Source: an uncultured Clostridia bacterium (lineage in GTDB: Bacteria > Bacillota > Clostridia > Oscillospirales > Acutalibacteraceae). From it: a DNA stretch of 17,948 bases. Within the stretch, counting starts at the first letter, position 1, and each line of letters opens with the position of its first letter. Made by a program: the position numbers and the translations under genes. Below, piece by piece: positions 6,081 to 12,481 of the stretch. Below the pieces are notes generated by a model that made no database searches, had not been told where the DNA came from, and was given only the letters and a program-made list of their open reading frames with translations. The stretch is from NCBI GenBank assembly GCA_946628455.1, contig CAMOWP010000022.1:1-17948 (forward strand), read 5' to 3'.

Positions 6081-8882
6081 TTATTTAACCTTTACTGCTT
6101 TTTTAGCAGACCATTTTCCGTAAACCCTTTTGCCGTTTACTACCTTATACGCTCTTACTCTTACGTAGTATTTCTTTGATTTGAGCTTTTTAACGGTAAG
6201 GCTTGTTTTTGCGCTTCCTTTAACAGTCTTTTTCTTTGCCGATTTCATATTCTTTTTGAGAGAATACTGAATAACATATCCGTCGGCGTCCTTAACCTTT
6301 GCCCACTTAACGGTGAATTTCTTCTTGCCCTTTTTGAGCTTTTTAATTGTTGTTTTATTTACCGTTAAAGGCTTATAGTCAGGATTAACGGCTCCGCAAT
6401 CCCGGCAATACTGCTCTTCGTTATTGCTTTTGAAACTGTGGGGAAGCACATTTGTATAATCCGTCTTTACGCTGTAGCCGCATTCAGGGCAGGTCTGCTC
6501 TGTATATCCCTTTTCGGTGCAGCTCGGGTTAACAAGATGTTCGTGGATATCGCAGGCCTGCGTTGTAGCAAGCTGGGTAAAGGTTCTGTCCGACTTAATC
6601 ACTGTATCCGGATTTTCCTTCCAGCTGATAACGGTATGAGTGGCGTCTCCGTTACAGATAATCTTTTCTTCGGGGATGCTTTGCGGCTTGCAGCCGTATT
6701 CAACCTGCTCGGTTGAAATTACTGAATTATCATACGCAACATAAGTAACGGTGAAAACGTCTGCTGCAAACTTAACGGTTACGTTAACGTTGCCTGCCGG
6801 CATAATAAAGTTTCCGTTTTTATCAACAGTGATTCCCTTTCCGTTAGTTGTCTTTACTGTAATTTCAGAAAGGTGATATCCCGTTTTGGGAGCCGCCGTA
6901 ACAGTAATAAGCTCGCCTGAATTTGCACTGTCCTTGCTTACACGGGCAGTTCCGTAAGAGGGATTAGCGTTTGTAACGTTGATTTTGCCCTTAAGCACGG
7001 GGATTGTTTCCTCATACGTATCTCCGCAATTTGCGCAGGTATACGTTTTTACTCCCGTTGAAGAATAGCTTGGCATTGTTGTTATTTTTCCGCTGTCCCA
7101 GCTATGGTCATTCGGCATAACAACCTGCTGTGCCGTAAACACCTTGTTGCACACGCTGCAATGCTTGCCCTCGGTGAGGCCTGCCTCTGTGCAGGTTGCG
7201 GGAACTGCCTTATCGGTTACTATTGTATGCTCTGCAAGCTCAAGAGTAACAGTGCTTCTGCTGATTTCCTCTGAGCATACCGAGCAGTAAACAACCTTAT
7301 CATACGAGCCCTTTTTAACGCAGGTTGAGGCAACGATATTCTCCTTAACCTCGCTGCCGGGATGATGCTCATTGAGCGAAATGCTGTTTGTTTGGCAATA
7401 ATCCTTAACAGCCTCGCTTTCCGTAAACACCTCAATGCTCTTATCCAAACGAAGGATATCATCCCCGAGGGTTTTAACGGAAGAAGGAAGGTTAATTGAT
7501 TTAAGCGACGAGCACTCAGCAAACGCATATTTGCCGATTTCAGTTAAATTATTGCCGCTGATTTTTAAGCTGTTCATGCCTGAGCAGCAGGCGAAAGCGA
7601 TATCGCCGATTTTTGTAACCGTTGCGGGAATTGTTACTGAGGTAAGCGACTTGTTGTTATAACACGCATAAGTTTCAATTGTTTCAACTCCGTAAGGGAC
7701 GTTAAGCACTGAAACAGTTGGAGCGCAAACGAGAACCGTTTTGTTTGCGTTATAAACCACGCCGCTCTGAACGCAGAAATTCGGGGAGCTGCAGGTAAAG
7801 CTGATTTTCGGGCAGGAATAAAACGCGCCTGCGCTGATTGTTTCAAGCGCCTTAGGCAGGTTTATGGATGAAAGCTTTTCGCAGCTTGCAAAAGCATATT
7901 CTCCGATGCTTTTTACAGTTGCAGGGAGAACAACCTTTTCAAGAGCGGATTTTGCTCCGAACGATTGAGCCGCGATGCTGACTACCTTTTTGCCGTCGAT
8001 AGTCTCGGGTACGTTCAGCGTTGCGGGAAACGTTTTTCCGTCATACTGATAAACCTCAATGCCGCCGCTTTTTGTGCGATAGCTGAACAGTGACGACCTT
8101 TTGGTTATGTCATAATCTCCGTCTCCGTAAGAGGTTTCAACCTGATAATACGTTCCGTCAGAGGTTTCAACCATAGCGTTTCTGTGGCCTGAGCCTGCGC
8201 CAGGGTCCTTGTTGGCGTTTCTGAGCCACGCGTTAAGACCTGCGCGGCTTGCAGCCTCAACAACTGCGCTTGAAAACGCCCAGCAATCGCCCTTGCCTAA
8301 AGTGAGAAGGCTTACATAGCTTGAGTATGAAGCGGAATAGCTGAAGGATGAAACGAACTTGGCAATTTCAACAATCTTCTGATAATCCGTCATTGAGCTT
8401 TTAATATCAGTTTTTATAAATTCATCAATAATGTTATCGCTGTATTCAACTGCGTAATCCTTAACGTCAACAGTAACGTTAAAGGTTACGGAATCCGCCT
8501 TTACGCTGATTACGCTTTCGCCGTAATCATAACTTTTGGTAACCCTTGTGGGCTCCTTGCCTGACAGCGGCATACTGTAGCCGATATTTCCGTACCAATA
8601 ATAAGTTGTAACCCTCGGCTCAACAAGACCGTTTGCGCTTACCGTGGCAGTCCTTCCGCTTTTAACGGAATACTTAACGCTGCTTGCATTTTTAACGGCA
8701 AGCTGAAACGTTTCGTTTAAGCCTGACGGAATTGAAATTGCCTCTTTATAAGTATCCGAAAGAGTATACAGCTCAATTTCCGTTGCGTTTATGGTGACGT
8801 TCGCTGCAAACGCAGGAGCAGCCGCCGAAAGCACTCCTAAAATCATAGTTAGTGATAAAATCAGTGACAATAGCTTTTTCAT
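6081..8882 (-). CDS. Secreted transglutaminase-like / LRR_5 (BspA) / CxxC / FN3-like protein
   Basis: This 933-residue protein has a Sec signal peptide (1-26, ending APAFA). Residues 30-140 look like an Ig-like beta domain. Residues 150-270 are a transglutaminase-like domain with Cys200 in GKGDCWAFSSAV, His233 in SGHRNAMVE and, where Asp is usual, Glu249 in YYQVETSYGD. Residues 290-490 carry BspA-type LRR_5 repeats (IGEYAFASCEKLSSINLP). Residues 515-630 and 777-830 hold several Cys-x-x-Cys modules (CSVC, CANC, CPEC, CRDC). Residues 632-775 resemble InlB-B/Flg_new-type repeats. Residues 838-933 are the Lys-rich FN3-like C-terminus ending KAVKVK. There is no LPxTG motif. AGGAGG sits 5 nt before the ATG. 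It is cotranscribed behind the 34-residue micropeptide. A surface adhesin/enzyme role is inferred. Confidence 0.9.
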   Translation of the reverse strand: MKKLLSLILSLTMILGVLSAAAPAFAANVTINATEIELYTLSDTYKEAISIPSGLNETFQLAVKNASSVKYSVKSGRTATVSANGLVEPRVTTYYWYGNIGYSMPLSGKEPTRVTKSYDYGESVISVKADSVTFNVTVDVKDYAVEYSDNIIDEFIKTDIKSSMTDYQKIVEIAKFVSSFSYSASYSSYVSLLTLGKGDCWAFSSAVVEAASRAGLNAWLRNANKDPGAGSGHRNAMVETSDGTYYQVETSYGDGDYDITKRSSLFSYRTKSGGIEVYQYDGKTFPATLNVPETIDGKKVVSIAAQSFGAKSALEKVVLPATVKSIGEYAFASCEKLSSINLPKALETISAGAFYSCPKISFTCSSPNFCVQSGVVYNANKTVLVCAPTVSVLNVPYGVETIETYACYNNKSLTSVTIPATVTKIGDIAFACCSGMNSLKISGNNLTEIGKYAFAECSSLKSINLPSSVKTLGDDILRLDKSIEVFTESEAVKDYCQTNSISLNEHHPGSEVKENIVASTCVKKGSYDKVVYCSVCSEEISRSTVTLELAEHTIVTDKAVPATCTEAGLTEGKHCSVCNKVFTAQQVVMPNDHSWDSGKITTMPSYSSTGVKTYTCANCGDTYEETIPVLKGKINVTNANPSYGTARVSKDSANSGELITVTAAPKTGYHLSEITVKTTNGKGITVDKNGNFIMPAGNVNVTVKFAADVFTVTYVAYDNSVISTEQVEYGCKPQSIPEEKIICNGDATHTVISWKENPDTVIKSDRTFTQLATTQACDIHEHLVNPSCTEKGYTEQTCPECGYSVKTDYTNVLPHSFKSNNEEQYCRDCGAVNPDYKPLTVNKTTIKKLKKGKKKFTVKWAKVKDADGYVIQYSLKKNMKSAKKKTVKGSAKTSLTVKKLKSKKYYVRVRAYKVVNGKRVYGKWSAKKAVKVK

Positions 8883-8909
8883 ATTTGCCTCCTAAAAAAT
8901 AATTAATCT

Positions 8910-8939
8910 ATCTTAAGCGCCGACTTACGCTGCTAAGAT
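8910..8939 (-). other. Conserved RNA hairpin around the micropeptide stop codon, copy B
   Basis: On the minus strand ATCTTA-GC-AGCG-taagtcgg-CGCT-TAAGAT forms a 6+4-bp stem with a 2-nt bulge. The peptide's TAA stop lies in the loop. The outer 6-bp stem is the same as in copy C (12234-12261), while the inner 4 bp are an insertion that is itself self-complementary. A U-rich stretch follows, but about 10 nt later, so a classical terminator is doubtful. Confidence 0.55.
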
Positions 8940-9029
8940 GTTGCTTACCAATAACATATTAACTCTGCGCCTTGTGATTCTTCTGTCATTCTTCTTTTCC
9001 TGAAGCGCCTTGTAAATTCTTGCTTTCAT
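8925..9029 (-). CDS. Micropeptide B, 34 aa, leader gene of operon B
   Basis: The peptide starts MKARIYKALQEKKND and ends RRITRRRVNMLLVSNILAA. The N-terminal two thirds are strongly basic and the last ten residues are hydrophobic. The ribosome-binding site CAGGAGG lies 7 nt before the ATG (9029) and is one of the best in the window. The TAA stop (8925-8927) sits in a conserved hairpin. The paralogue at 12243-12338 shares the last 19 residues and 56 identical nt, while the N-terminal parts differ by substitutions and a three-codon length change that keeps the frame. This pattern favours real translation. It lies between promoter copy B and the 933-residue protein gene, 42 bp before it. The family is not recognised. 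Possible roles are a regulatory leader peptide, a secreted or membrane-bound signal, or an accessory factor for the surface protein. Confidence 0.75.
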   Translation of the reverse strand: MKARIYKALQEKKNDRRITRRRVNMLLVSNILAA

Positions 9030-9066
9030 TTTTATTTCCTCCTGAAATACTGTTTGGGCTCCTGAC

Positions 9067-9114
9067 CCCTTCATATAGTAGTGTCGCTAAATCAAAAATA
9101 TGTCGCAAAAAAAT
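9067..9114 (-). promoter_or_regulatory. Shared 47-bp promoter element, copy B
   Basis: It is identical over 48 bp to copy A (6003-6050) and starts the transcript that carries micropeptide B. The minus strand reads TTTTTTTGCGACATATTT...ACTACTATATGAAGGG. GCGACA also recurs inside the spacer of copies A and B with a 19-nt period, but not in copy C. The distance from the GAAGGG block to the peptide ATG is about 40 nt, the same as in copy C. That 5' leader includes a GGG...CCC mini-hairpin kept in both. Confidence 0.72.
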
Positions 9115-9146
9115 AAAAAAAAGCACAGGCGCCGAAGCACCTGTGC
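9110..9146 (-). terminator. Terminator of operon C (UUCG tetraloop)
   Basis: On the minus strand GCACAGGTGC and GCGCCTGTGC (9146-9137/9132-9123) form a 10-bp stem with one T-G wobble, capped by C(TTCG)G and followed by eight T, A and seven T. It lies 25 bp after the TGA of the 515-residue gene. AATTGTACC between stop codon and hairpin recurs before the terminator at 12466. Confidence 0.93.
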
Positions 9147-9171
9147 CAAAAGAGGTACAATTTTAATGATT

Positions 9172-10719
9172 TCAGTCTATGTTTACCCATGAGCCGCAAC
9201 GCGTCTTTCCGTCCTTTATCATATAAAAGCGAATCTGAACATAGCACCACTTATCGTCATCGATATTGCTAATCTTATATTTGTTCTGGTTTTTATCAAT
9301 TAAATCATACTGCACATCGTATTCCTCGCCGAAATCATAATTTTCGCAGTAACGAACCTGATAGCCTTCAATGTCGCTTACGTTTGTTGCCTTCCATTTA
9401 TAAATACAGTCATTACCCTCGTAAATCTGACCCGCTTTTTTAATTTCGCCCAAAAACGCAGGAAATACAACGTCATCGCAGATAAGCTCAGCCTTGTCAA
9501 ACGAGCTGTTTACGCCGTCCTTGTTGATTTTGTTCCAGTTGTTGCAGGTTCCTTTGTAGGTAATGCTTACAAGATTGGTGCAGCCCCTGAAGGCGGTCGG
9601 TGCAATTCTCTTTATATTTGAAGGGATTGTTATTTTTTTAAGGCTTTTGCAGTGTTCAAAGGTCTGGTCATCTATATACTTTATTCCCTTTGGAATATTT
9701 ATTGACTTAAGACTTGTGCAGCCTGAAAACGTATAGCCGCTTAAAGTTTTCAGCTTCTCGGGAAGCTTGAGTGTTTTAAGCTTTTTGCATCCATGGAACG
9801 CTTCCCCTTCAATTTTCTCAACCCCTGAAGGAAGCTTGACTGACTTAAGCTTTGAGCATTTGTAAAAAAGTCCGTACGGGATTGTTTTGGTGTTTTTCGG
9901 CAGCCTAACCTCTTTAAGGCTTGAGCAATTCTCAAAAGCGTAGCCCTCTATTTTCTTTACGCTGTTGCTGAGCTTTATGCTGCCGAGCTTCCTGCAGTTC
10001 CAGAAGGCTGAAAGGCCAATTGTTTTAACGCTTTTGGGGATGTTGATGCTTTTAAGGCTTTTGCAGTTAAATAATGCCATATCGCTTATATTTTTAATAC
10101 CGTCGGGAAGCTTAATCTTAGTTAAACTTTTGCAGCCGCTGAAGGCTTCCGCAGCCATCAAGACAGTGCCTTTTCTGACCTTGAATGTTCCCGAAACCTT
10201 GCTGCTGACCTTGATGAGATACTTTCCGTTATATAACACACCGTTTTTAACGCCGTTTGCGGGGCTGTAGTTTGCAGCATTACTGAGATATGACGTTCCG
10301 CTGAAAGCCTCCATGCCGATAGCTTTGATTTTTGAAGGCAGCTTAATGCTGTTGAGCGATTTACACCCGTGAAAAGCGGCGTTCTGGATTTCCTTAACCG
10401 TTTCGGGAACGGTTACAGAGGAAAGGTTTTTACAATCAAAAAACATCGCTCCGCCAATATTTGTAACACCCTTTTTAATTATGACCTTTTTGATGCCGCT
10501 TTTGCTTTCAAAAGGTGACGAAGGACCCTTCTGCGCATAATTTGTCATTTTGCCCTTGCCGCTGATTGTCAGCGTTCCCGTGCTCTGCTGAAAGGAATAA
10601 GTAACGCTTTTTCCGCATTTTCCTTTTGTCAGAGCCTTTGCATAGGCGTTAACGCCCGCTGCCGAGCTTATGCTTAAAAGCATAACCAGTGATAACAAAA
10701 TTGATACAATCTTTTTCAT
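9172..10719 (-). CDS. Secreted BspA-like LRR_5 protein, 515 aa
   Basis: The signal peptide is residues 1-27 (ends VNAYA). Residues 33-60 are the BspA-type N-terminal motif (GKCGKSVTYSF...GTLTISGKGKM). Residues 75-390 hold about a dozen LRR_5 units of about 23 residues with the pattern I-x-x-x-A-F-x-x-C-x-x-L-x-x-[IV]-x-[IL]-P, interrupted at 145-185 by an island resembling the YNG...V insert seen in BspA proteins. Residues 430-515 look like a diverged FN3 domain (KWKATNVSDIEGYQVRYCEN...CYVQIRFYMIKDGKTRCGSW) that lacks the Lys-rich tail of its neighbours. BspA-type LRR proteins bind host or bacterial surface ligands, so an adhesin-like role is likely but unproven. It is the last gene of operon C, 28 bp after the PPC-repeat gene. 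Confidence 0.9.
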   Translation of the reverse strand: MKKIVSILLSLVMLLSISSAAGVNAYAKALTKGKCGKSVTYSFQQSTGTLTISGKGKMTNYAQKGPSSPFESKSGIKKVIIKKGVTNIGGAMFFDCKNLSSVTVPETVKEIQNAAFHGCKSLNSIKLPSKIKAIGMEAFSGTSYLSNAANYSPANGVKNGVLYNGKYLIKVSSKVSGTFKVRKGTVLMAAEAFSGCKSLTKIKLPDGIKNISDMALFNCKSLKSINIPKSVKTIGLSAFWNCRKLGSIKLSNSVKKIEGYAFENCSSLKEVRLPKNTKTIPYGLFYKCSKLKSVKLPSGVEKIEGEAFHGCKKLKTLKLPEKLKTLSGYTFSGCTSLKSINIPKGIKYIDDQTFEHCKSLKKITIPSNIKRIAPTAFRGCTNLVSITYKGTCNNWNKINKDGVNSSFDKAELICDDVVFPAFLGEIKKAGQIYEGNDCIYKWKATNVSDIEGYQVRYCENYDFGEEYDVQYDLIDKNQNKYKISNIDDDKWCYVQIRFYMIKDGKTRCGSWVNID

Positions 10720-10747
10720 ATTAATTCTCCTTTGAAACAGTTGTAAA

Positions 10748-12202
10748 TTACTTTGCTTTGATGACCTTTGTTTTTGACCATGCAGAATAAAGCTTCTTTC
10801 CGTTTACAGATTTATATGAACGGATGCGAACATAATACTTTTTATTCTTCTTGAGCTTTTTAACAGTTTTAGCCGTTGTGTTCGGGTTTGCTATGTTCTC
10901 CGTCTTTTTGCCCTTCATATTGCTCTTTGTTGAATACTGAAGCTGATAACCGTTTGCTCCGCTAACCTTTTTCCACGAAAGCTTAGCCTTTTTTGAATAA
11001 CGCTTAACTACCTTAAAGCCTGACGGTGTGTTCGGGGTCGGGTCAGGCGATACCGTAAGCCCGTAAATGCTTGTTGAATATTTCCAGCTGTAATATGGCG
11101 ACACTACTAAATAATAGGTACCCTTCCGAAGAGACGGTGAAGTCATAGACTTTGAGCCGCTATTTTCTTTGATTTCCATTTCGGAAATATCATTTTTATT
11201 ACTATCAACAAGCTTAACCCGCCACTCTTTTTCTGTTTTTTTACCGTTTATTGAAAAAGCAATGTTTACCTTTCCTGAGCTCTGCAGTGTGAATTTGTAA
11301 TAATCTTCATCCTCGTCATCTGTAATTACTCCGTTCATTCTGCTGTTAAGCGAAAGCGCATTGGCTTCATCCCAAACATCGTTGGATTCCTTTTCCCAGT
11401 CATTACGCTGCTGATATTTAATAGTCAATCCGTAAGTATTAGTTGAATAATACCAATCGGTTGCAACCTTAATATAATAAGTACCGGCGGGAAGACCTAT
11501 CGGCGTCAACGTTGTTGTGCCGTCTTTTTCTTCAACAGTCATATCGTCAAAATTATAATCGTTGTTATATAAATATACTTGCCATTCTGCAGAACTGTTT
11601 TTTCCGTCTATTGAAAATTCAATATCTACCCTTCCTGCGCTCGGAAGAGTGAACTTGTAATAATCTTTGTCATTTCGAGCTGACGTTACACCGTTCATTT
11701 TGGAATTCAGCGCAAGCGGGGTCGCAAGGCCCTGAATATTATTTGATTCCTTTTCCCAGTCATTACGCTGTTCATATTTTACAGTCAGTCCGTAAGTATT
11801 AGTTGAACAATAATAATAAGAGTTAACCTTTATATAATAAGTGCCTGCGGGAAGCCCTATCGTCGTTAGCGTTGTTGTTCCGTCTTTTTCTTCAACGGTC
11901 ATATCGTCAAAATCATATTCGTTGTTAAATAAGTATACTTCCCATCCTGAAGAGCTGTCTTTTGGAGCGATTGCAAATTCAACCTCAACCTTCCCTGCTT
12001 TCGGAAGAGTAAACTTATAATAATCACTGTCACTGTTATCTGACGTTACACCGTTCATTTTAGTGTTCAGGGTTAAGGTGTTAGCCATAGCTTGTGAATT
12101 GTTCGGCTCCTTTTCCTTTGTTGTTGCCGCATAGGCTGTTCCTGTTGTGAAGCCTGAGAGCAGCATTGCTGCTGAAAGTAATAAGCTGATAACCTTTTTC
12201 AT
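10748..12202 (-). CDS. Secreted protein with three PPC-like repeats and FN3-like C-terminus
   Basis: This 484-residue protein has a signal peptide (1-25, ending GTAYA). Three repeats of exactly 120 residues follow (about 31-150, 151-270, 271-386). Each runs E-x-N-[ND]...[KR]MNGV...D-x-D-Y-Y-K-F-T-L...G.v.i.F.i...W.V.L...GTYY[IL].V...YGLT. This is the layout of bacterial pre-peptidase C-terminal (PPC) domains, normally attached to secreted peptidases, but no peptidase domain is present. Residues 392-484 are the Lys-rich FN3-like C-terminus (GYQLQYSTKSNMKGKK...YYVRIRSYKSVNGKKLYSAW) ending KVIKAK. It is preceded by AAAGGAG and lies 40 bp after micropeptide C. Binding or scaffolding at the cell surface is the best guess. 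Confidence 0.88.
   Translation of the reverse strand: MKKVISLLLSAAMLLSGFTTGTAYAATTKEKEPNNSQAMANTLTLNTKMNGVTSDNSDSDYYKFTLPKAGKVEVEFAIAPKDSSSGWEVYLFNNEYDFDDMTVEEKDGTTTLTTIGLPAGTYYIKVNSYYYCSTNTYGLTVKYEQRNDWEKESNNIQGLATPLALNSKMNGVTSARNDKDYYKFTLPSAGRVDIEFSIDGKNSSAEWQVYLYNNDYNFDDMTVEEKDGTTTLTPIGLPAGTYYIKVATDWYYSTNTYGLTIKYQQRNDWEKESNDVWDEANALSLNSRMNGVITDDEDEDYYKFTLQSSGKVNIAFSINGKKTEKEWRVKLVDSNKNDISEMEIKENSGSKSMTSPSLRKGTYYLVVSPYYSWKYSTSIYGLTVSPDPTPNTPSGFKVVKRYSKKAKLSWKKVSGANGYQLQYSTKSNMKGKKTENIANPNTTAKTVKKLKKNKKYYVRIRSYKSVNGKKLYSAWSKTKVIKAK
11033..12112 (-). repeat. Three tandem 360-bp coding repeats
   Basis: The three PPC-like modules are direct DNA repeats with 360-bp period (12112-11753, 11752-11393, 11392-11033). 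Units 1 and 2 are the most alike, with long near-identical stretches around 11840-11920 and 11480-11560 (encoding NFDDMTVEEKDGTTTL and GLPAGTYYIKV). Unit 3 has diverged. This points to recent duplication or gene conversion of units 1 and 2. Confidence 0.85.
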
Positions 12203-12233
12203 AATAATTCTCCTTTGAATAATTTATATTTTT

Positions 12234-12261
12234 CAACAAATCTTATGCTGCTAAGATGTTG
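12234..12261 (-). other. Conserved RNA hairpin around the micropeptide stop codon, copy C
   Basis: On the minus strand CAAC-ATCTTA-gcagca-TAAGAT-tt-GTTG forms a perfect 6-bp stem plus an outer 4-bp helix. The peptide stop TAA is inside the 3' arm. The ATCTTA/TAAGAT stem is shared with copy B although the sequence just after the stop codon otherwise differs between the two. Confidence 0.55.
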
Positions 12262-12338
12262 CTTACCAATAACATATTAACTCTGCGCCTTGTGATTCTT
12301 CTTTCTTCTCTTCTGCTTGAGTAGAATCTTGAAAACAT
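12243..12338 (-). CDS. Micropeptide C, 31 aa, leader gene of operon C
   Basis: The peptide starts MFSRFYSSRREE and ends RRITRRRVNMLLVSNILAA. It is paralogous to micropeptide B: the last 19 residues are identical and 56 nt (12247-12302 versus 8929-8984) match without a single synonymous change. The ribosome-binding site and spacer before the ATG (CAGGAGGAAATAAAA) are the same as in copy B. Eight of 31 residues are Arg, and the C-terminal ten residues are hydrophobic. It lies between promoter copy C and the PPC-repeat gene, 40 bp before it. No family is recognised. It is too short for most gene callers, so it is probably unannotated. Confidence 0.75.
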   Translation of the reverse strand: MFSRFYSSRREERRITRRRVNMLLVSNILAA

Positions 12339-12375
12339 TTTTATTTCCTCCTGAAATTTTGTCTGGGTTTCTTAC

Positions 12376-12422
12376 CCCTTCGTACAGTAGTAACAGCAAA
12401 CAGGAAATATGTCGCAAAAAAA
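12376..12422 (-). promoter_or_regulatory. Shared 47-bp promoter element, copy C (diverged)
   Basis: It has the same length and position relative to the micropeptide as copy B. The blocks TTTTTTTGCGACATATTT and ACTACTGTACGAAGGG are kept, while the 13 nt between them have mostly changed. That is what a promoter with conserved -35 and -10 boxes and a free spacer looks like. If -10 is TACTnT, GACATA lies 18 nt upstream. An ECF-style reading would be CGACAT, 18 nt, CTACT. Confidence 0.72.
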
Positions 12423-12433
12423 CAAAAACATTT

Positions 12434-12466
12434 TAAAAAAAGTGCAGACACCGAAGTGTCTGCACT
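12434..12466 (-). terminator. Terminator of operon D (UUCG tetraloop)
   Basis: AGTGCAGACAC and GTGTCTGCACT (12466-12456/12451-12441) form a perfect 11-bp stem capped by C(TTCG)G, followed on the minus strand by seven T. It lies 15 bp after the stop codon of the 1408-residue protein gene. Confidence 0.93.
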
Positions 12467-12481
12467 AATAATAGGGTACAA

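Noticed and set aside
8883..8939. Classical transcription attenuator before the 933-residue protein gene
   Set aside because: The hairpin is followed by a U-rich stretch only after about 10 nt, and the equivalent place in operon C (12203-12261) has no U-tract, so intrinsic termination is not the shared function.
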